This document shows, piece after piece, positions 8,405-16,363 of a stretch of 64,000 bases of DNA; position 1 is the stretch's first letter; every line of letters begins with the position of its first letter. Origin of the DNA: Paraplanobispora takensis (GTDB taxonomy: Bacteria; Actinomycetota; Actinomycetes; Streptosporangiales; Streptosporangiaceae); assembly GCF_016863195.1 (NCBI RefSeq), contig NZ_BOOK01000010.1, forward strand, positions 124,001 to 188,000, read 5' to 3'. The translations under genes were made by a program, and so were the position numbers. The notes below the pieces were generated by a model. That model ran no database searches, was not told where the DNA came from, and worked only from the letters and a program-made list of their open reading frames with translations.

Positions 8405-9646
8405 ATGGCGATTGAACTGACGGTGGGCCCGGTCGCGCACGGCGGCTGGTGCGTCGCCCGTCACGAGGGCCGGGTGGTGTTCGTCCGGCACGCGCTGCCC
8501 GGCGAGCGCGTCCTGGCCGAGATCACCGAGGAGACGGCGCGGTTCCTGCGGGCCGACGCCGTGGAGGTCCTCGACGCCTCCGCCGACCGGGTCGTCCCGC
8601 CCTGCCCCTTCGCCGGCCCCGGCCGCTGCGGCGGCTGCGACTGGCAGCACGCCTCCCTGGAGGCGCAGCGCCGGCTGAAGACCGACGTGGTCGCCGAGCA
8701 GCTGCGCCGCCTGGCCGGGATCGAGTGGACCGGCCGGGTCGAGGAGGTCCCGGGCGCCCCCGACGGGCTGGGCTGGCGCACCCGCGTGCAGTTCGCCGTC
8801 GACCGCGAGGGCGTGCCCGGCCTGCGCCGCCACCGCTCCCACGACATCGTGCCGGTGGACGCCTGCCTGATCGCCCACCCCGAGGTGGAGAACGTCGGCG
8901 CCGAGGTGATGAACTGGCGGGGCGCCTCCGCGGTCGAGGTCATCGCCTCCTTGACGGGGGACCAGGCCGTCGCGGTGGCCCCCAAGCCCCGCCGTACGGT
9001 CGCCGTGCCCGACCTCGACGACAGCGTGGCCGTCTTCGTGAACGAGGGCAGGGGCCGCACCCGCACGGTGCACGGCCGCCACCACCTCACCGAGCGCGTC
9101 GGCGGGCGCGAGTTCCAGGTCACCGGCAGCGGGTTCTGGCAGATCCACCCCGGCGCGGCCGCCACGCTGCTGGCCGCGGTCATGGAGTTCGCCGCTCCGA
9201 AGCCGGGGGAGTGGGCGCTGGACCTCTACTGCGGCGTCGGCCTGTTCGCCGCCTCCCTGGCCGAGGCGGTCGGTCCCGACGGCGCGGTGTTCGGCGTCGA
9301 GGCCGATCCCATGGCGGTGCGCGACGCCGAGCGCAACCTCAGGGACCTGCCCCAGGCCCGCTTCGGCCGGGGCCTGGTCGAGGACGCCCTCGACCGCTAC
9401 GGCATCGAGCGCGCCGATTTGGTCGTCGTCGACCCGCCCCGCACCGGGCTCGGCCGCGAGGTCGTCGAGCGCCTGGCCGGTCTGCAGGCCTCGCGCATCG
9501 TCTACGTCTCGTGCGACCCCGCCACGCTGGCCCGCGACCTGGCCTGGCTCGGCGAGCGGGGGTACGGCCTGGCCGGGCTGCGGGCCTTCGACGCCTTCCC
9601 GATGACCGCCCACGTGGAGTCCGTGGCCCTGCTGGTCAGGGACTGA
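8405..9646 (+). CDS. TrmA/RlmD-family RNA (uracil-5-)-methyltransferase
   Basis: The 413-residue enzyme has an N-terminal TRAM domain (1-60), a [4Fe-4S] cluster site (Cys67, Cys75, Cys78 and Cys154), and a C-terminal SAM-binding Rossmann domain with LDLYCGVGLFA (about 275-285). The catalytic cysteine is Cys370, in the SCDPATLARD motif. It methylates C5 of uridine in tRNA or 23S rRNA using SAM. Which RNA is modified cannot be decided from sequence, so I give no gene symbol. It follows the permease by about 70 bases in the same direction. Confidence 0.92.
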   Translation: MAIELTVGPVAHGGWCVARHEGRVVFVRHALPGERVLAEITEETARFLRADAVEVLDASADRVVPPCPFAGPGRCGGCDWQHASLEAQRRLKTDVVAEQLRRLAGIEWTGRVEEVPGAPDGLGWRTRVQFAVDREGVPGLRRHRSHDIVPVDACLIAHPEVENVGAEVMNWRGASAVEVIASLTGDQAVAVAPKPRRTVAVPDLDDSVAVFVNEGRGRTRTVHGRHHLTERVGGREFQVTGSGFWQIHPGAAATLLAAVMEFAAPKPGEWALDLYCGVGLFAASLAEAVGPDGAVFGVEADPMAVRDAERNLRDLPQARFGRGLVEDALDRYGIERADLVVVDPPRTGLGREVVERLAGLQASRIVYVSCDPATLARDLAWLGERGYGLAGLRAFDAFPMTAHVESVALLVRD

Positions 9647-9681
9647 CCGGGGATCCGGGGCGGGGACCGTACGGGCGGTTC

Positions 9682-10752
9682 TCAGAGCGGGGGCACGCCC
9701 AGGAGGCGGACGGCCTCGGGGTCGGGGGAGGCGCCGCGGGCCGACAGCCAGGCCAGCCCGTTGCGGGCGGCGAAGTCCGCGACCTTGCGGGCGTCGGCCG
9801 TGGACAGGTCGCCGGGGTCGGCCAGCACGAACGTCAGGGCCACCCGCTCGGAGGCGGTGGGCTCGCCCAGGCCGGCGGCTATCTGGGGCTGGGCGGCGCG
9901 CACGGCCGAGGCCGCGGGGCGCAGGCGGCTCCCGCCGGCGGGGACCGGGCGGATGGGGACCAGGAGGTTGACGGCGGCGATGCGCACGCCCGCCTCCCGG
10001 GTGGTCCGGAGCATCATCTGGTCACGCGGGGACAGGCCCGTCTCGGTCGCCGGGAGGCTGAAGCTGACCGCCAGGGGGCGGCCCCGCGCCTGGGCCTCCC
10101 GCTGGAGGGTCGCGAGCGCCTCGGCGCGGCGCCGTACGGTCTCGTGGTCGGCCGAGTCCTGGACCTCGAAGTCGATGTGCACGGCGTCGAAGGCGCCCAC
10201 CGCCTGCCGGTAGGCCGCGGCCAGGGCGCCGGGCGCGACGCAGACGGCCGCCAGCTCCCTGCCGAAGGGGCCGCCGAAGACCAGACCGGCGTCGCCGCCG
10301 GCCGCGCGCAGCCGGCCCAGCCCGGCGGCGGCGGGGTTGTCGCCCTGCTCCTGCCGCCCGCCCCACCTGGGGGTGCAGCCGTCGGGACCGGCGGTGAGGT
10401 GGCCGAGGGCGAACCAGCGCACGTCGCCGCGCCTGGCCGCGCGGGGCAGGTCGAAGGAGGGGTGGCGCACCACGTCGACGAACGTCACGAACCCCGAAGG
10501 GCCGCCGCCGTCCGGGAGGTCGACGGCCTGCACGTGCTCGGCGACGGGCGGCGGGACCGGCGAGGAGACCGAGACCTCGGGACGCGCGGCCCGGGCGGGC
10601 GCGGCCCACTGGCCGGTCTCGGTGGGCAGCAGCCATACGGCGGCGCCGGTCGCGGCGGCGAGCGTCACCGACGCGAACGCGGTGACGGAGCGGGGCAGAG
10701 TGCCCGGCCCGCGGGCGTGGCGGGCGGCGGAGCGGTCTGTCGCCACCGGCAT
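9682..10752 (-). CDS. exported GH18-like (chitinase-type) protein
   Basis: The 356-residue protein begins with a short basic region and one hydrophobic segment (about residues 22-42), so it is exported or membrane-anchored. The rest resembles a glycoside hydrolase family 18 TIM barrel. AVHIDFEVQD matches strand 4, which normally carries DxxDxDxE; the acid-base Glu is kept but the first Asp of the motif is missing. LAVSFSLP and VRIAAVNLLV resemble later strands. GAGAC lies just before the ATG. Chitin or another beta-glycan is the likely ligand; the degenerate catalytic motif leaves open a binding-only role. Confidence 0.65.
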   Translation of the reverse strand: MPVATDRSAARHARGPGTLPRSVTAFASVTLAAATGAAVWLLPTETGQWAAPARAARPEVSVSSPVPPPVAEHVQAVDLPDGGGPSGFVTFVDVVRHPSFDLPRAARRGDVRWFALGHLTAGPDGCTPRWGGRQEQGDNPAAAGLGRLRAAGGDAGLVFGGPFGRELAAVCVAPGALAAAYRQAVGAFDAVHIDFEVQDSADHETVRRRAEALATLQREAQARGRPLAVSFSLPATETGLSPRDQMMLRTTREAGVRIAAVNLLVPIRPVPAGGSRLRPAASAVRAAQPQIAAGLGEPTASERVALTFVLADPGDLSTADARKVADFAARNGLAWLSARGASPDPEAVRLLGVPPL

Positions 10753-10896
10753 GTCTCCCCCTCTCGGCGGCGCGCGCGATCGCACTGGGTATTCGGACGG
10801 ATACTCAGAGCACCGGGAGTTCGAACGGTAGCAAGCCACGGCGGCATCGCGCGACCTTTCTGCGGATGCCGTCCGGAGTGCCCGGATAATGGGTGC

Positions 10897-11820
10897 ATGA
10901 AGTTGAGGATCTTCACCGAACCGCAGCAGGGCGGCACCTACGACGAGCTGCTGGCGGTCGCGCAGACCGCGGAGCGGCTGGGGTTCGATGCCTTCTTCCG
11001 TTCCGACCACTACATGCGGATCGGGCCGGGCGACCCCGGCCCCGGATCCACCGACGCCTGGGTGACCCTCGCGGGCCTGGCCAGGGAGACCTCCACGATC
11101 AGGCTCGGGACGCTGGTCACCCCGGCCACCTTCCGGCTGCCGGGCGTGCTGGCGATCAGCGTGGCCCAGGTGGACCAGATGAGCGGGGGCCGGGTCGAGC
11201 TGGGCCTGGGCACCGGGTGGTTCGACGACGAGCACATCGCGTACGGGATCCCGTTCCCGCCGGTGAGCGAGCGCTTCTCCCGGTTCGAGGAGCAGCTGGA
11301 GATCATCACCGGTCTGTGGACCACGCCTCCGGGCAAGACGTTCTCCTTCGAGGGCGCCCACTACCGGCTCGCCGACTCTCCGGCGCTGCCCAAGCCCGCG
11401 CAGAGCCCCCGGCCGCCGATCGTCATCGGCGGTTTCGGCGCCCGGCGCACCCCGCGGCTGGCCGCCCGCTTCGCCGACGAGTACAACGTGCCGTTCCGCA
11501 CCGTCGAGGACACGGCCGCCGCCTTCGACCGGATCCGGGAGGCGTGCGAGGAACAGGGCCGCTCCTCGATCGTGTTCTCGGCCGCGCAGACCGTCTGCGT
11601 CGGGACCGACGACGCCGAGCTGGCGCGCCGGGCCGAGGCCGTCGGGCAGGATCTCGCCACGCTGCGCGCCGGCGGGCTGGCGGGCACCCCGGCCGAGGTG
11701 GTCGAGAAGATCGGGAAGTTCGCCGAGCTGGGAGCCGAGCGGATCTACCTGCAGGTGATGGACCTGAACGACCTCGATCACCTGGAGCTCATCGCGGCCG
11801 AGGTCAAGCCGCACGTGTAG
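10897..11820 (+). CDS. LLM-class F420-dependent oxidoreductase
   Basis: The 307-residue flavin-type TIM-barrel protein of the luciferase-like monooxygenase family (PF00296) has the features of coenzyme F420 users: RSDHYM near residue 35, GLGTGWFDDEH (about 105-115) and IVIGGFGARRTPRLAARFADEYN (split across 170-195). It would transfer hydride between F420H2 and an unknown substrate in the cytoplasm. A -10-like TAATGG six bases before the ATG and no ribosome-binding site suggest a leaderless transcript. It is divergent from the GH18-like gene and followed by a strong terminator. Confidence 0.88.
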   Translation: MKLRIFTEPQQGGTYDELLAVAQTAERLGFDAFFRSDHYMRIGPGDPGPGSTDAWVTLAGLARETSTIRLGTLVTPATFRLPGVLAISVAQVDQMSGGRVELGLGTGWFDDEHIAYGIPFPPVSERFSRFEEQLEIITGLWTTPPGKTFSFEGAHYRLADSPALPKPAQSPRPPIVIGGFGARRTPRLAARFADEYNVPFRTVEDTAAAFDRIREACEEQGRSSIVFSAAQTVCVGTDDAELARRAEAVGQDLATLRAGGLAGTPAEVVEKIGKFAELGAERIYLQVMDLNDLDHLELIAAEVKPHV

Positions 11821-11828
11821 CGCCGCGG

Positions 11829-11880
11829 CGTTCCGGCGGACGGCGCCCCCTCGTGGCCGCAGTCCGCCGGAACGTGCTTC
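11829..11880 (+). terminator. rho-independent-type terminator
   Basis: Perfect 13-base arms CGTTCCGGCGGAC (11829-11841) and GTCCGCCGGAACG (11862-11874) are followed by the T-rich TGCTTCTCTTC. It lies nine bases after the F420 oxidoreductase stop and isolates that gene from hen1. Confidence 0.7.
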
Positions 11881-11994
11881 TCTTCGCCGGAACGCGGCCG
11901 GGATGCGGCCGGAGAGGGTCCTCCGGCTGCGTCGGCACCGTCTCGGGCATTAATCGCTGGCCGGACGAATCGGACATCCGGCAGACTGTCCAGG

Positions 11995-13503
11995 GTGTTG
12001 CTGACGATCTCCACGACCATGCGTCCCGCCACCGACCTGGGCTTTCTGCTGCACAAGCATCCCGATCGGGTACAGGAGTTCGGCCAGTCGTACGGCGTCG
12101 CCCGCGTCTTCTATCCGGAGGCGGGCGAGGAGCGCTGCACGGCGGCGCTGATGCTCGACGTCGACCCGATCCGCCTGGTGCGCTCGCGGGGCCGCTCCAC
12201 GCCCGACTACGCGCTCGGGCAGTATGTCAACGACCGGCCCTACGCGGCGTCCTCGCTGCTGGCCGGTGCGCTGGCCGACGTCTTCCGCACGGCGCGCTCC
12301 GGGCGCTGCGCGAGCCGTCCCGAACTCGCGGCCACGCCGATCCCGCTGGAGATCACGCTTCCCGCGCTGCCCTGCCGGGGCGGCCCCGAGCTGGCGCACC
12401 GGCTGTTCGGCCCGCTGGGCTGGGAGGTCGAGGCGCGCGCCGTACCGCTGGACGAGGCCTTCCCCGAGTGGGGCGACTCCCGCTACGTACGGCTGGCGCT
12501 GCGCGGGCGGGCCCGGCTGGCCGACGCGCTCAACCAGCTCTACGTGCTGCTGCCGGTCCTGGACGACGCCAAGCACTACTGGATCGCCCCGGACGAGGTG
12601 GACAAGCTCATCCGGGCGGGCGAGTCCTGGCTGGCCGCCCACCCCGACAGGGGCCTCATCACCCGCCGCTACCTCGGCCGCCGCGGAGCCCTGACCCGTA
12701 CGGCCTTCGCCCGCCTGGCCGAGCTGGGCGACGACGTGGAGGAGGATCTGGAGCCGCCCCTGGAAGAGGACCTGTCCCCGGAGCCGGCCCTCACCGCTCC
12801 GCCGCCCGCCGAGGCGGGTTCCGCGTCCGCGGTGGGGGCCGAGGTGCCCGCCGGGACCGGGGAGGGTTCCGCGCTCAGGGGCGAGGGGGTTGCGGGGAAG
12901 CGGCCGTTGAACACGGTGCGCAGGGAGGCCGTGCTCGGGGTGCTGGGGGAGCTGGGCGCGCGCACGGTCATCGACCTGGGGTGCGGGACCGGGCAGCTGG
13001 TCGGGGCGTTGCTGGCGAATCCGGCGTTCACCCGGGTCGCCGGGACCGACGTGTCCTCGCAGGCGCTGACCATCGCCGCCAGGAAGCTCAAGCTCGACCG
13101 CATGACGGAGCGCCAGCGGGAGCGGCTGGAGCTGTTCCAGGGGGCGCTGACCTACACCGACGAGCGCTTCGCCGGCTACGACGCCGCCGTGCTCATGGAG
13201 GTCGTCGAGCACGTCGACCCGCCCCGCCTGCCGGCCCTGGAGCGGGTGGTCTTCGGCGCGGCCCGTCCCGGGCACGTGGTCGTGACCACGCCCAACGCCG
13301 AGTACAACGTCCGCTACGAGTTCCTGACGGGCATGCGCCACCCCGACCACCGGTTCGAGTGGACCCGGGAGGAGTTCGCGGCCTGGGCGGCGAAGGCGGG
13401 TGAGGAGTACCGCTACGACGTCGCGTTCCGGCCCGTCGGCGACGACGACCCCGAGCTGGGACCGCCCACCCAGATGGCCGTCTTCACCCGGAGGGAGGCG
13501 TGA
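11995..13503 (+). CDS. hen1: Hen1, RNA 3'-terminal ribose 2'-O-methyltransferase
   Basis: Bacterial Hen1 methylates the 2'-OH at the 3' end of cleaved RNA before ligation, so the repaired RNA resists repeat cleavage. The 502-residue protein has the bacterial N-terminal domain (1-240, starting MLLTISTT with DLGFLLHKHP) that contacts Pnkp, a Pro/Glu/Ala-rich linker (about 245-300), and a SAM methyltransferase domain with VIDLGCGTG (325-333). The Mn2+-binding set E402/E405/H406 (EVVEH) and H452 is intact. It overlaps or nearly abuts pnkp, forming the known two-gene repair operon. The linker makes it longer than the ~465-residue clostridial enzyme. Confidence 0.95.
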   Translation: MLLTISTTMRPATDLGFLLHKHPDRVQEFGQSYGVARVFYPEAGEERCTAALMLDVDPIRLVRSRGRSTPDYALGQYVNDRPYAASSLLAGALADVFRTARSGRCASRPELAATPIPLEITLPALPCRGGPELAHRLFGPLGWEVEARAVPLDEAFPEWGDSRYVRLALRGRARLADALNQLYVLLPVLDDAKHYWIAPDEVDKLIRAGESWLAAHPDRGLITRRYLGRRGALTRTAFARLAELGDDVEEDLEPPLEEDLSPEPALTAPPPAEAGSASAVGAEVPAGTGEGSALRGEGVAGKRPLNTVRREAVLGVLGELGARTVIDLGCGTGQLVGALLANPAFTRVAGTDVSSQALTIAARKLKLDRMTERQRERLELFQGALTYTDERFAGYDAAVLMEVVEHVDPPRLPALERVVFGAARPGHVVVTTPNAEYNVRYEFLTGMRHPDHRFEWTREEFAAWAAKAGEEYRYDVAFRPVGDDDPELGPPTQMAVFTRREA

Positions 13504-13547
13504 TGGCCGGGATCAGCACAGGAGAGACAAAGGACAGGAGGGACCGG

Positions 13548-16133
13548 ATGACCGAGATCGCCGTGCCGGCCATGTCGCTGGTCGTGCTCGTCGGGGTGTC
13601 CGGGAGCGGGAAGTCGACCTTCGCGCGCAGGCACTTCGCGCCGACCCAGGTCATCTCCTCGGACTTCTGCCGGGGCCTGGTGGCCGACGACGAGAACGAC
13701 CAGGCGGCCACCCCCGACGCCTTCGACGTGCTCCACTACATCGTGCGCACCCGCCTGAAGCGGGGCCTGCTCACCGTCGTGGACGCCACCAACGTCCAGT
13801 GGGACGCGCGCAGGAAGCTGATCGACCTGGCCAAGTCGCAGGACGTGCTGGTCGACGCGATCGTCCTGGACGTCCCCGAGGAGGTCGCCGCCGGGCGCAA
13901 CGCCTCCCGGCCCGACCGGGACTTCGGGCCGCACGTGATCCGGCGGCAGCGCAAGGAGCTCAACCGGTCCCTGGGGAAGATCTCCCGGGACGGCTTCCGC
14001 CGGGTCCACGTGCTGCGCGGCGTGGAGGAGATCGAGGCCGCCACGGTCGTCACCGAGAAGGCGTGGACCGACCGGCGCGAGCTGACCGGGCCGTTCGACA
14101 TCATCGGCGACGTGCACGGCTGCCGCGCCGAGCTGGAGGCGCTCCTGCGCGAGCTGGGCTGGGAGATCGAGCCCGGCGGCACCGGCGCGTCCCACCCCGG
14201 GGGCCGCACGGCGGTGTTCGTCGGCGACCTGGTGGACCGCGGGCCGGACACGCCGGGCGTGCTCAGGCTGGTCATGGGCATGGTCGCGGCCGGGACCGCG
14301 CTGTGCGTGTCGGGCAACCACGAGCAGAAGCTCGCCCGTGCGCTCAACGGCCGCAAGGTGCGCCTCGCCCACGGGCTGCAGGAGTCGCTCGACCAGCTCG
14401 CCGCCGAGCCCGAGGAGTTCCGCACGGCCGCGCTGGCCTTCATGGACGGCCTGATCAGCCACTACCAGCTCGACGGCGGGCGGCTCGTCGTGGCGCACGC
14501 CGGGCTGAAGGAGTCCTACCACGGCCGGGCCTCGGGCCGGGTGCGCTCCTTCGCGCTGTACGGCGACACCACCGGCGAGACCGACGAGTACGGCCTGCCG
14601 GTGCGCTACCCCTGGGCGCGCGAGTACCGGGGCCGCGCCATGGTCGTCTACGGGCACACCCCGGTCCCCGAGGCAGAGTGGATCAACAACACGATCTGCC
14701 TGGACACCGGGGTGGTCTTCGGCGGGAAGCTGACCGCGCTGCGCTACCCGAGCCGGGAGATCATCTCGGTGCCCGCGGAGAGGACGTGGTACGACCCGGT
14801 CAGGCCGCTGACGGCCCCCGGCCACCGCGACCCGGGAGTCCTGTCCATCGACGACGTGCGGGGCACCAAGCACATCGAGGTGCGCCACGGCGGCGGCCGG
14901 ATCAAGGTCAGGGAGGAGAACGCCGCCGCCGCGCTGGAGGTCATGAGCCGGTTCGCGGTGGACCCGCGCTGGCTGGTCTACCTGCCGCCGACCATGGCGC
15001 CGCCGGAGACGTCCCGGCGGGAGGGCTACCTGGAGCACCCGGCCGAGGCGTTCGCCGAGTTCGCCGAGGCCGGGGTCACCCGGGTGGTGTGCGAGGAGAA
15101 GCACATGGGCTCGCGGGCGGTCGCCGTACTGGCCCGGGACCACAAGACCGCGGCGGCGCGCTTCGGGGTGGACGACGGGAGCGCGGGCGCGGTGTACACC
15201 CGCACCGGGCGGCCCTTCTTCAACCGCCCGGAGCTCGCCGGAGAGCTGGTCGAGCGGCTCCGGCGGGTGTGCGCGCCGCTCATGGACGAGCTGGACTCGG
15301 ACTGGCTGGTGCTCGACTGCGAGCTGCTGCCCTGGTCGGCCAAGGCCGAAGGACTGATCCGCGACCAGTACGCCTCGGTGGGGGCCGCGGCCCGCACCGC
15401 GCTGCCGGAGGTCGTCGCGGCGCTGGAGGCGGCGGCCGGGCGCGGCGTGGATGTGGGCGATGCGTTGGACCGCGCCCGGCTCCGCTCGGTGAACGCTTCC
15501 CGCTTCAGGGACGCCTACGCGCGTTATTGCCGGCCGGTATCGGGACTTGACGGCGTGAGCCTGGCGCCGTTCCAGATCCTGGCCTGCGAGGGCCGGGCGA
15601 CCGCGGCCACCGAGCCGCACCCCTGGCACCTGGACCTGCTGTCCCGCCTGGACGACCCGCTGATCACCCCGACCCGTCACATCTACGCCGACCTGGACTC
15701 GCCGGAGTCGGTGCGGGCGGCGACGGCGTGGTGGGAGAGCCTGACGGTCGCCGGCGGCGAGGGCATGGTGGTCAAGCCGGTCACCGTCCCCGGGGCGCGA
15801 CCGGAGGCGGCGGAGAGCGACGCGGCCGTGGACGGCGGGACGGAGCCGTCCCGGTCCGGGGCGGCTCGCCGGGGCCTGGACCGGGTGCAGCCGGGGATCA
15901 AGGTGCGCGGGCGGGAGTACCTGCGGATCATCTACGGCCCCGACTACACCGAGAGCCTGGACATCCTGCGCAACCGCTTCCTGGGCCGCAAGCGCTCCCT
16001 GGCCCTGCGCGAGCACGCGCTCGGCCTGGAGGCGCTGTCCCGGCTGGCCGACGGCGAGCCGCTGTGGCGGGTGCACGAACCGGTCTTCGCCGTCCTCGCC
16101 CTTGAGTCGGAGCCGGTCGACCCCCGCCTCTGA
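13548..16133 (+). CDS. pnkp: Pnkp, polynucleotide kinase-phosphatase-ligase for RNA repair
   Basis: The 861-residue protein has three modules. The 5'-OH kinase has a P-loop GVSGSGKS at 16-23. The 2',3'-phosphatase of the metallophosphoesterase type has GDVHG (D188, H190), GDLVDRG (D227) and GNHE (N257, H258). The C-terminal adenylyltransferase/ligase domain has the nucleotidyl lysine in KHMGSR (K518), motif IV GGEGMVVKP and motif V VRGREYLRIIYG. With Hen1 it heals and seals ribotoxin-cut RNA. I prefer ATG 13548 because AGGAGGG (13536-13542) is five bases upstream; ATG 13503, overlapping the hen1 stop, is an in-frame alternative. A ~25-residue Ala/Glu/Ser-rich insert separates motifs IV and V. 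Confidence 0.95.
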   Translation: MTEIAVPAMSLVVLVGVSGSGKSTFARRHFAPTQVISSDFCRGLVADDENDQAATPDAFDVLHYIVRTRLKRGLLTVVDATNVQWDARRKLIDLAKSQDVLVDAIVLDVPEEVAAGRNASRPDRDFGPHVIRRQRKELNRSLGKISRDGFRRVHVLRGVEEIEAATVVTEKAWTDRRELTGPFDIIGDVHGCRAELEALLRELGWEIEPGGTGASHPGGRTAVFVGDLVDRGPDTPGVLRLVMGMVAAGTALCVSGNHEQKLARALNGRKVRLAHGLQESLDQLAAEPEEFRTAALAFMDGLISHYQLDGGRLVVAHAGLKESYHGRASGRVRSFALYGDTTGETDEYGLPVRYPWAREYRGRAMVVYGHTPVPEAEWINNTICLDTGVVFGGKLTALRYPSREIISVPAERTWYDPVRPLTAPGHRDPGVLSIDDVRGTKHIEVRHGGGRIKVREENAAAALEVMSRFAVDPRWLVYLPPTMAPPETSRREGYLEHPAEAFAEFAEAGVTRVVCEEKHMGSRAVAVLARDHKTAAARFGVDDGSAGAVYTRTGRPFFNRPELAGELVERLRRVCAPLMDELDSDWLVLDCELLPWSAKAEGLIRDQYASVGAAARTALPEVVAALEAAAGRGVDVGDALDRARLRSVNASRFRDAYARYCRPVSGLDGVSLAPFQILACEGRATAATEPHPWHLDLLSRLDDPLITPTRHIYADLDSPESVRAATAWWESLTVAGGEGMVVKPVTVPGARPEAAESDAAVDGGTEPSRSGAARRGLDRVQPGIKVRGREYLRIIYGPDYTESLDILRNRFLGRKRSLALREHALGLEALSRLADGEPLWRVHEPVFAVLALESEPVDPRL

Positions 16134-16148
16134 CGAGAGAACCGCGAA

Positions 16149-16188
16149 ACTCCCCCGGGCCGCCCGCCGTACCGGCGCCCGGGGGAGT
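16149..16188 (+). terminator. hairpin terminator after pnkp
   Basis: Perfect 12-base arms ACTCCCCCGGGC (16149-16160) and GCCCGGGGGAGT (16177-16188) enclose a 16-base loop. It begins 15 bases after the pnkp stop. No T-tract follows. Confidence 0.65.
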
Positions 16189-16363
16189 GGGCGGCGTGTC
16201 CGAGGAGCCGCCGAGGCTGCGAGCGGGTCTGCGGCGGGAGCCGACCGAGGGGGTGCGGTTCACGATGAAGCATCCGGGCAGGTCGAAGCCGCTTTTACCG
16301 GGATGCCCGCCGACGGAAATGGGCAGAAATGACTTAAAGCGCCTTTCGGGGGAAAGGACTGTC

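Noticed and set aside
10765-10800. Imperfect GTATTC/GATAC palindrome between the GH18-like and F420 genes
   Set aside because: There are too many mismatches between the arms to call an operator.
13503-13547. pnkp start at the ATG overlapping the hen1 stop
   Set aside because: It is possible, but ATG 13548 has an excellent AGGAGGG five bases upstream and matches the usual N-terminus; the extra residues are not conserved in my recollection.
16334-16347. AAAGCG-like palindrome before the sugar/H+ symporter, resembling LacI sites
   Set aside because: The arms are offset by one base (AAAGCGCCTTT), so symmetry is poor and it does not match the two good LacI-type sites in the window.
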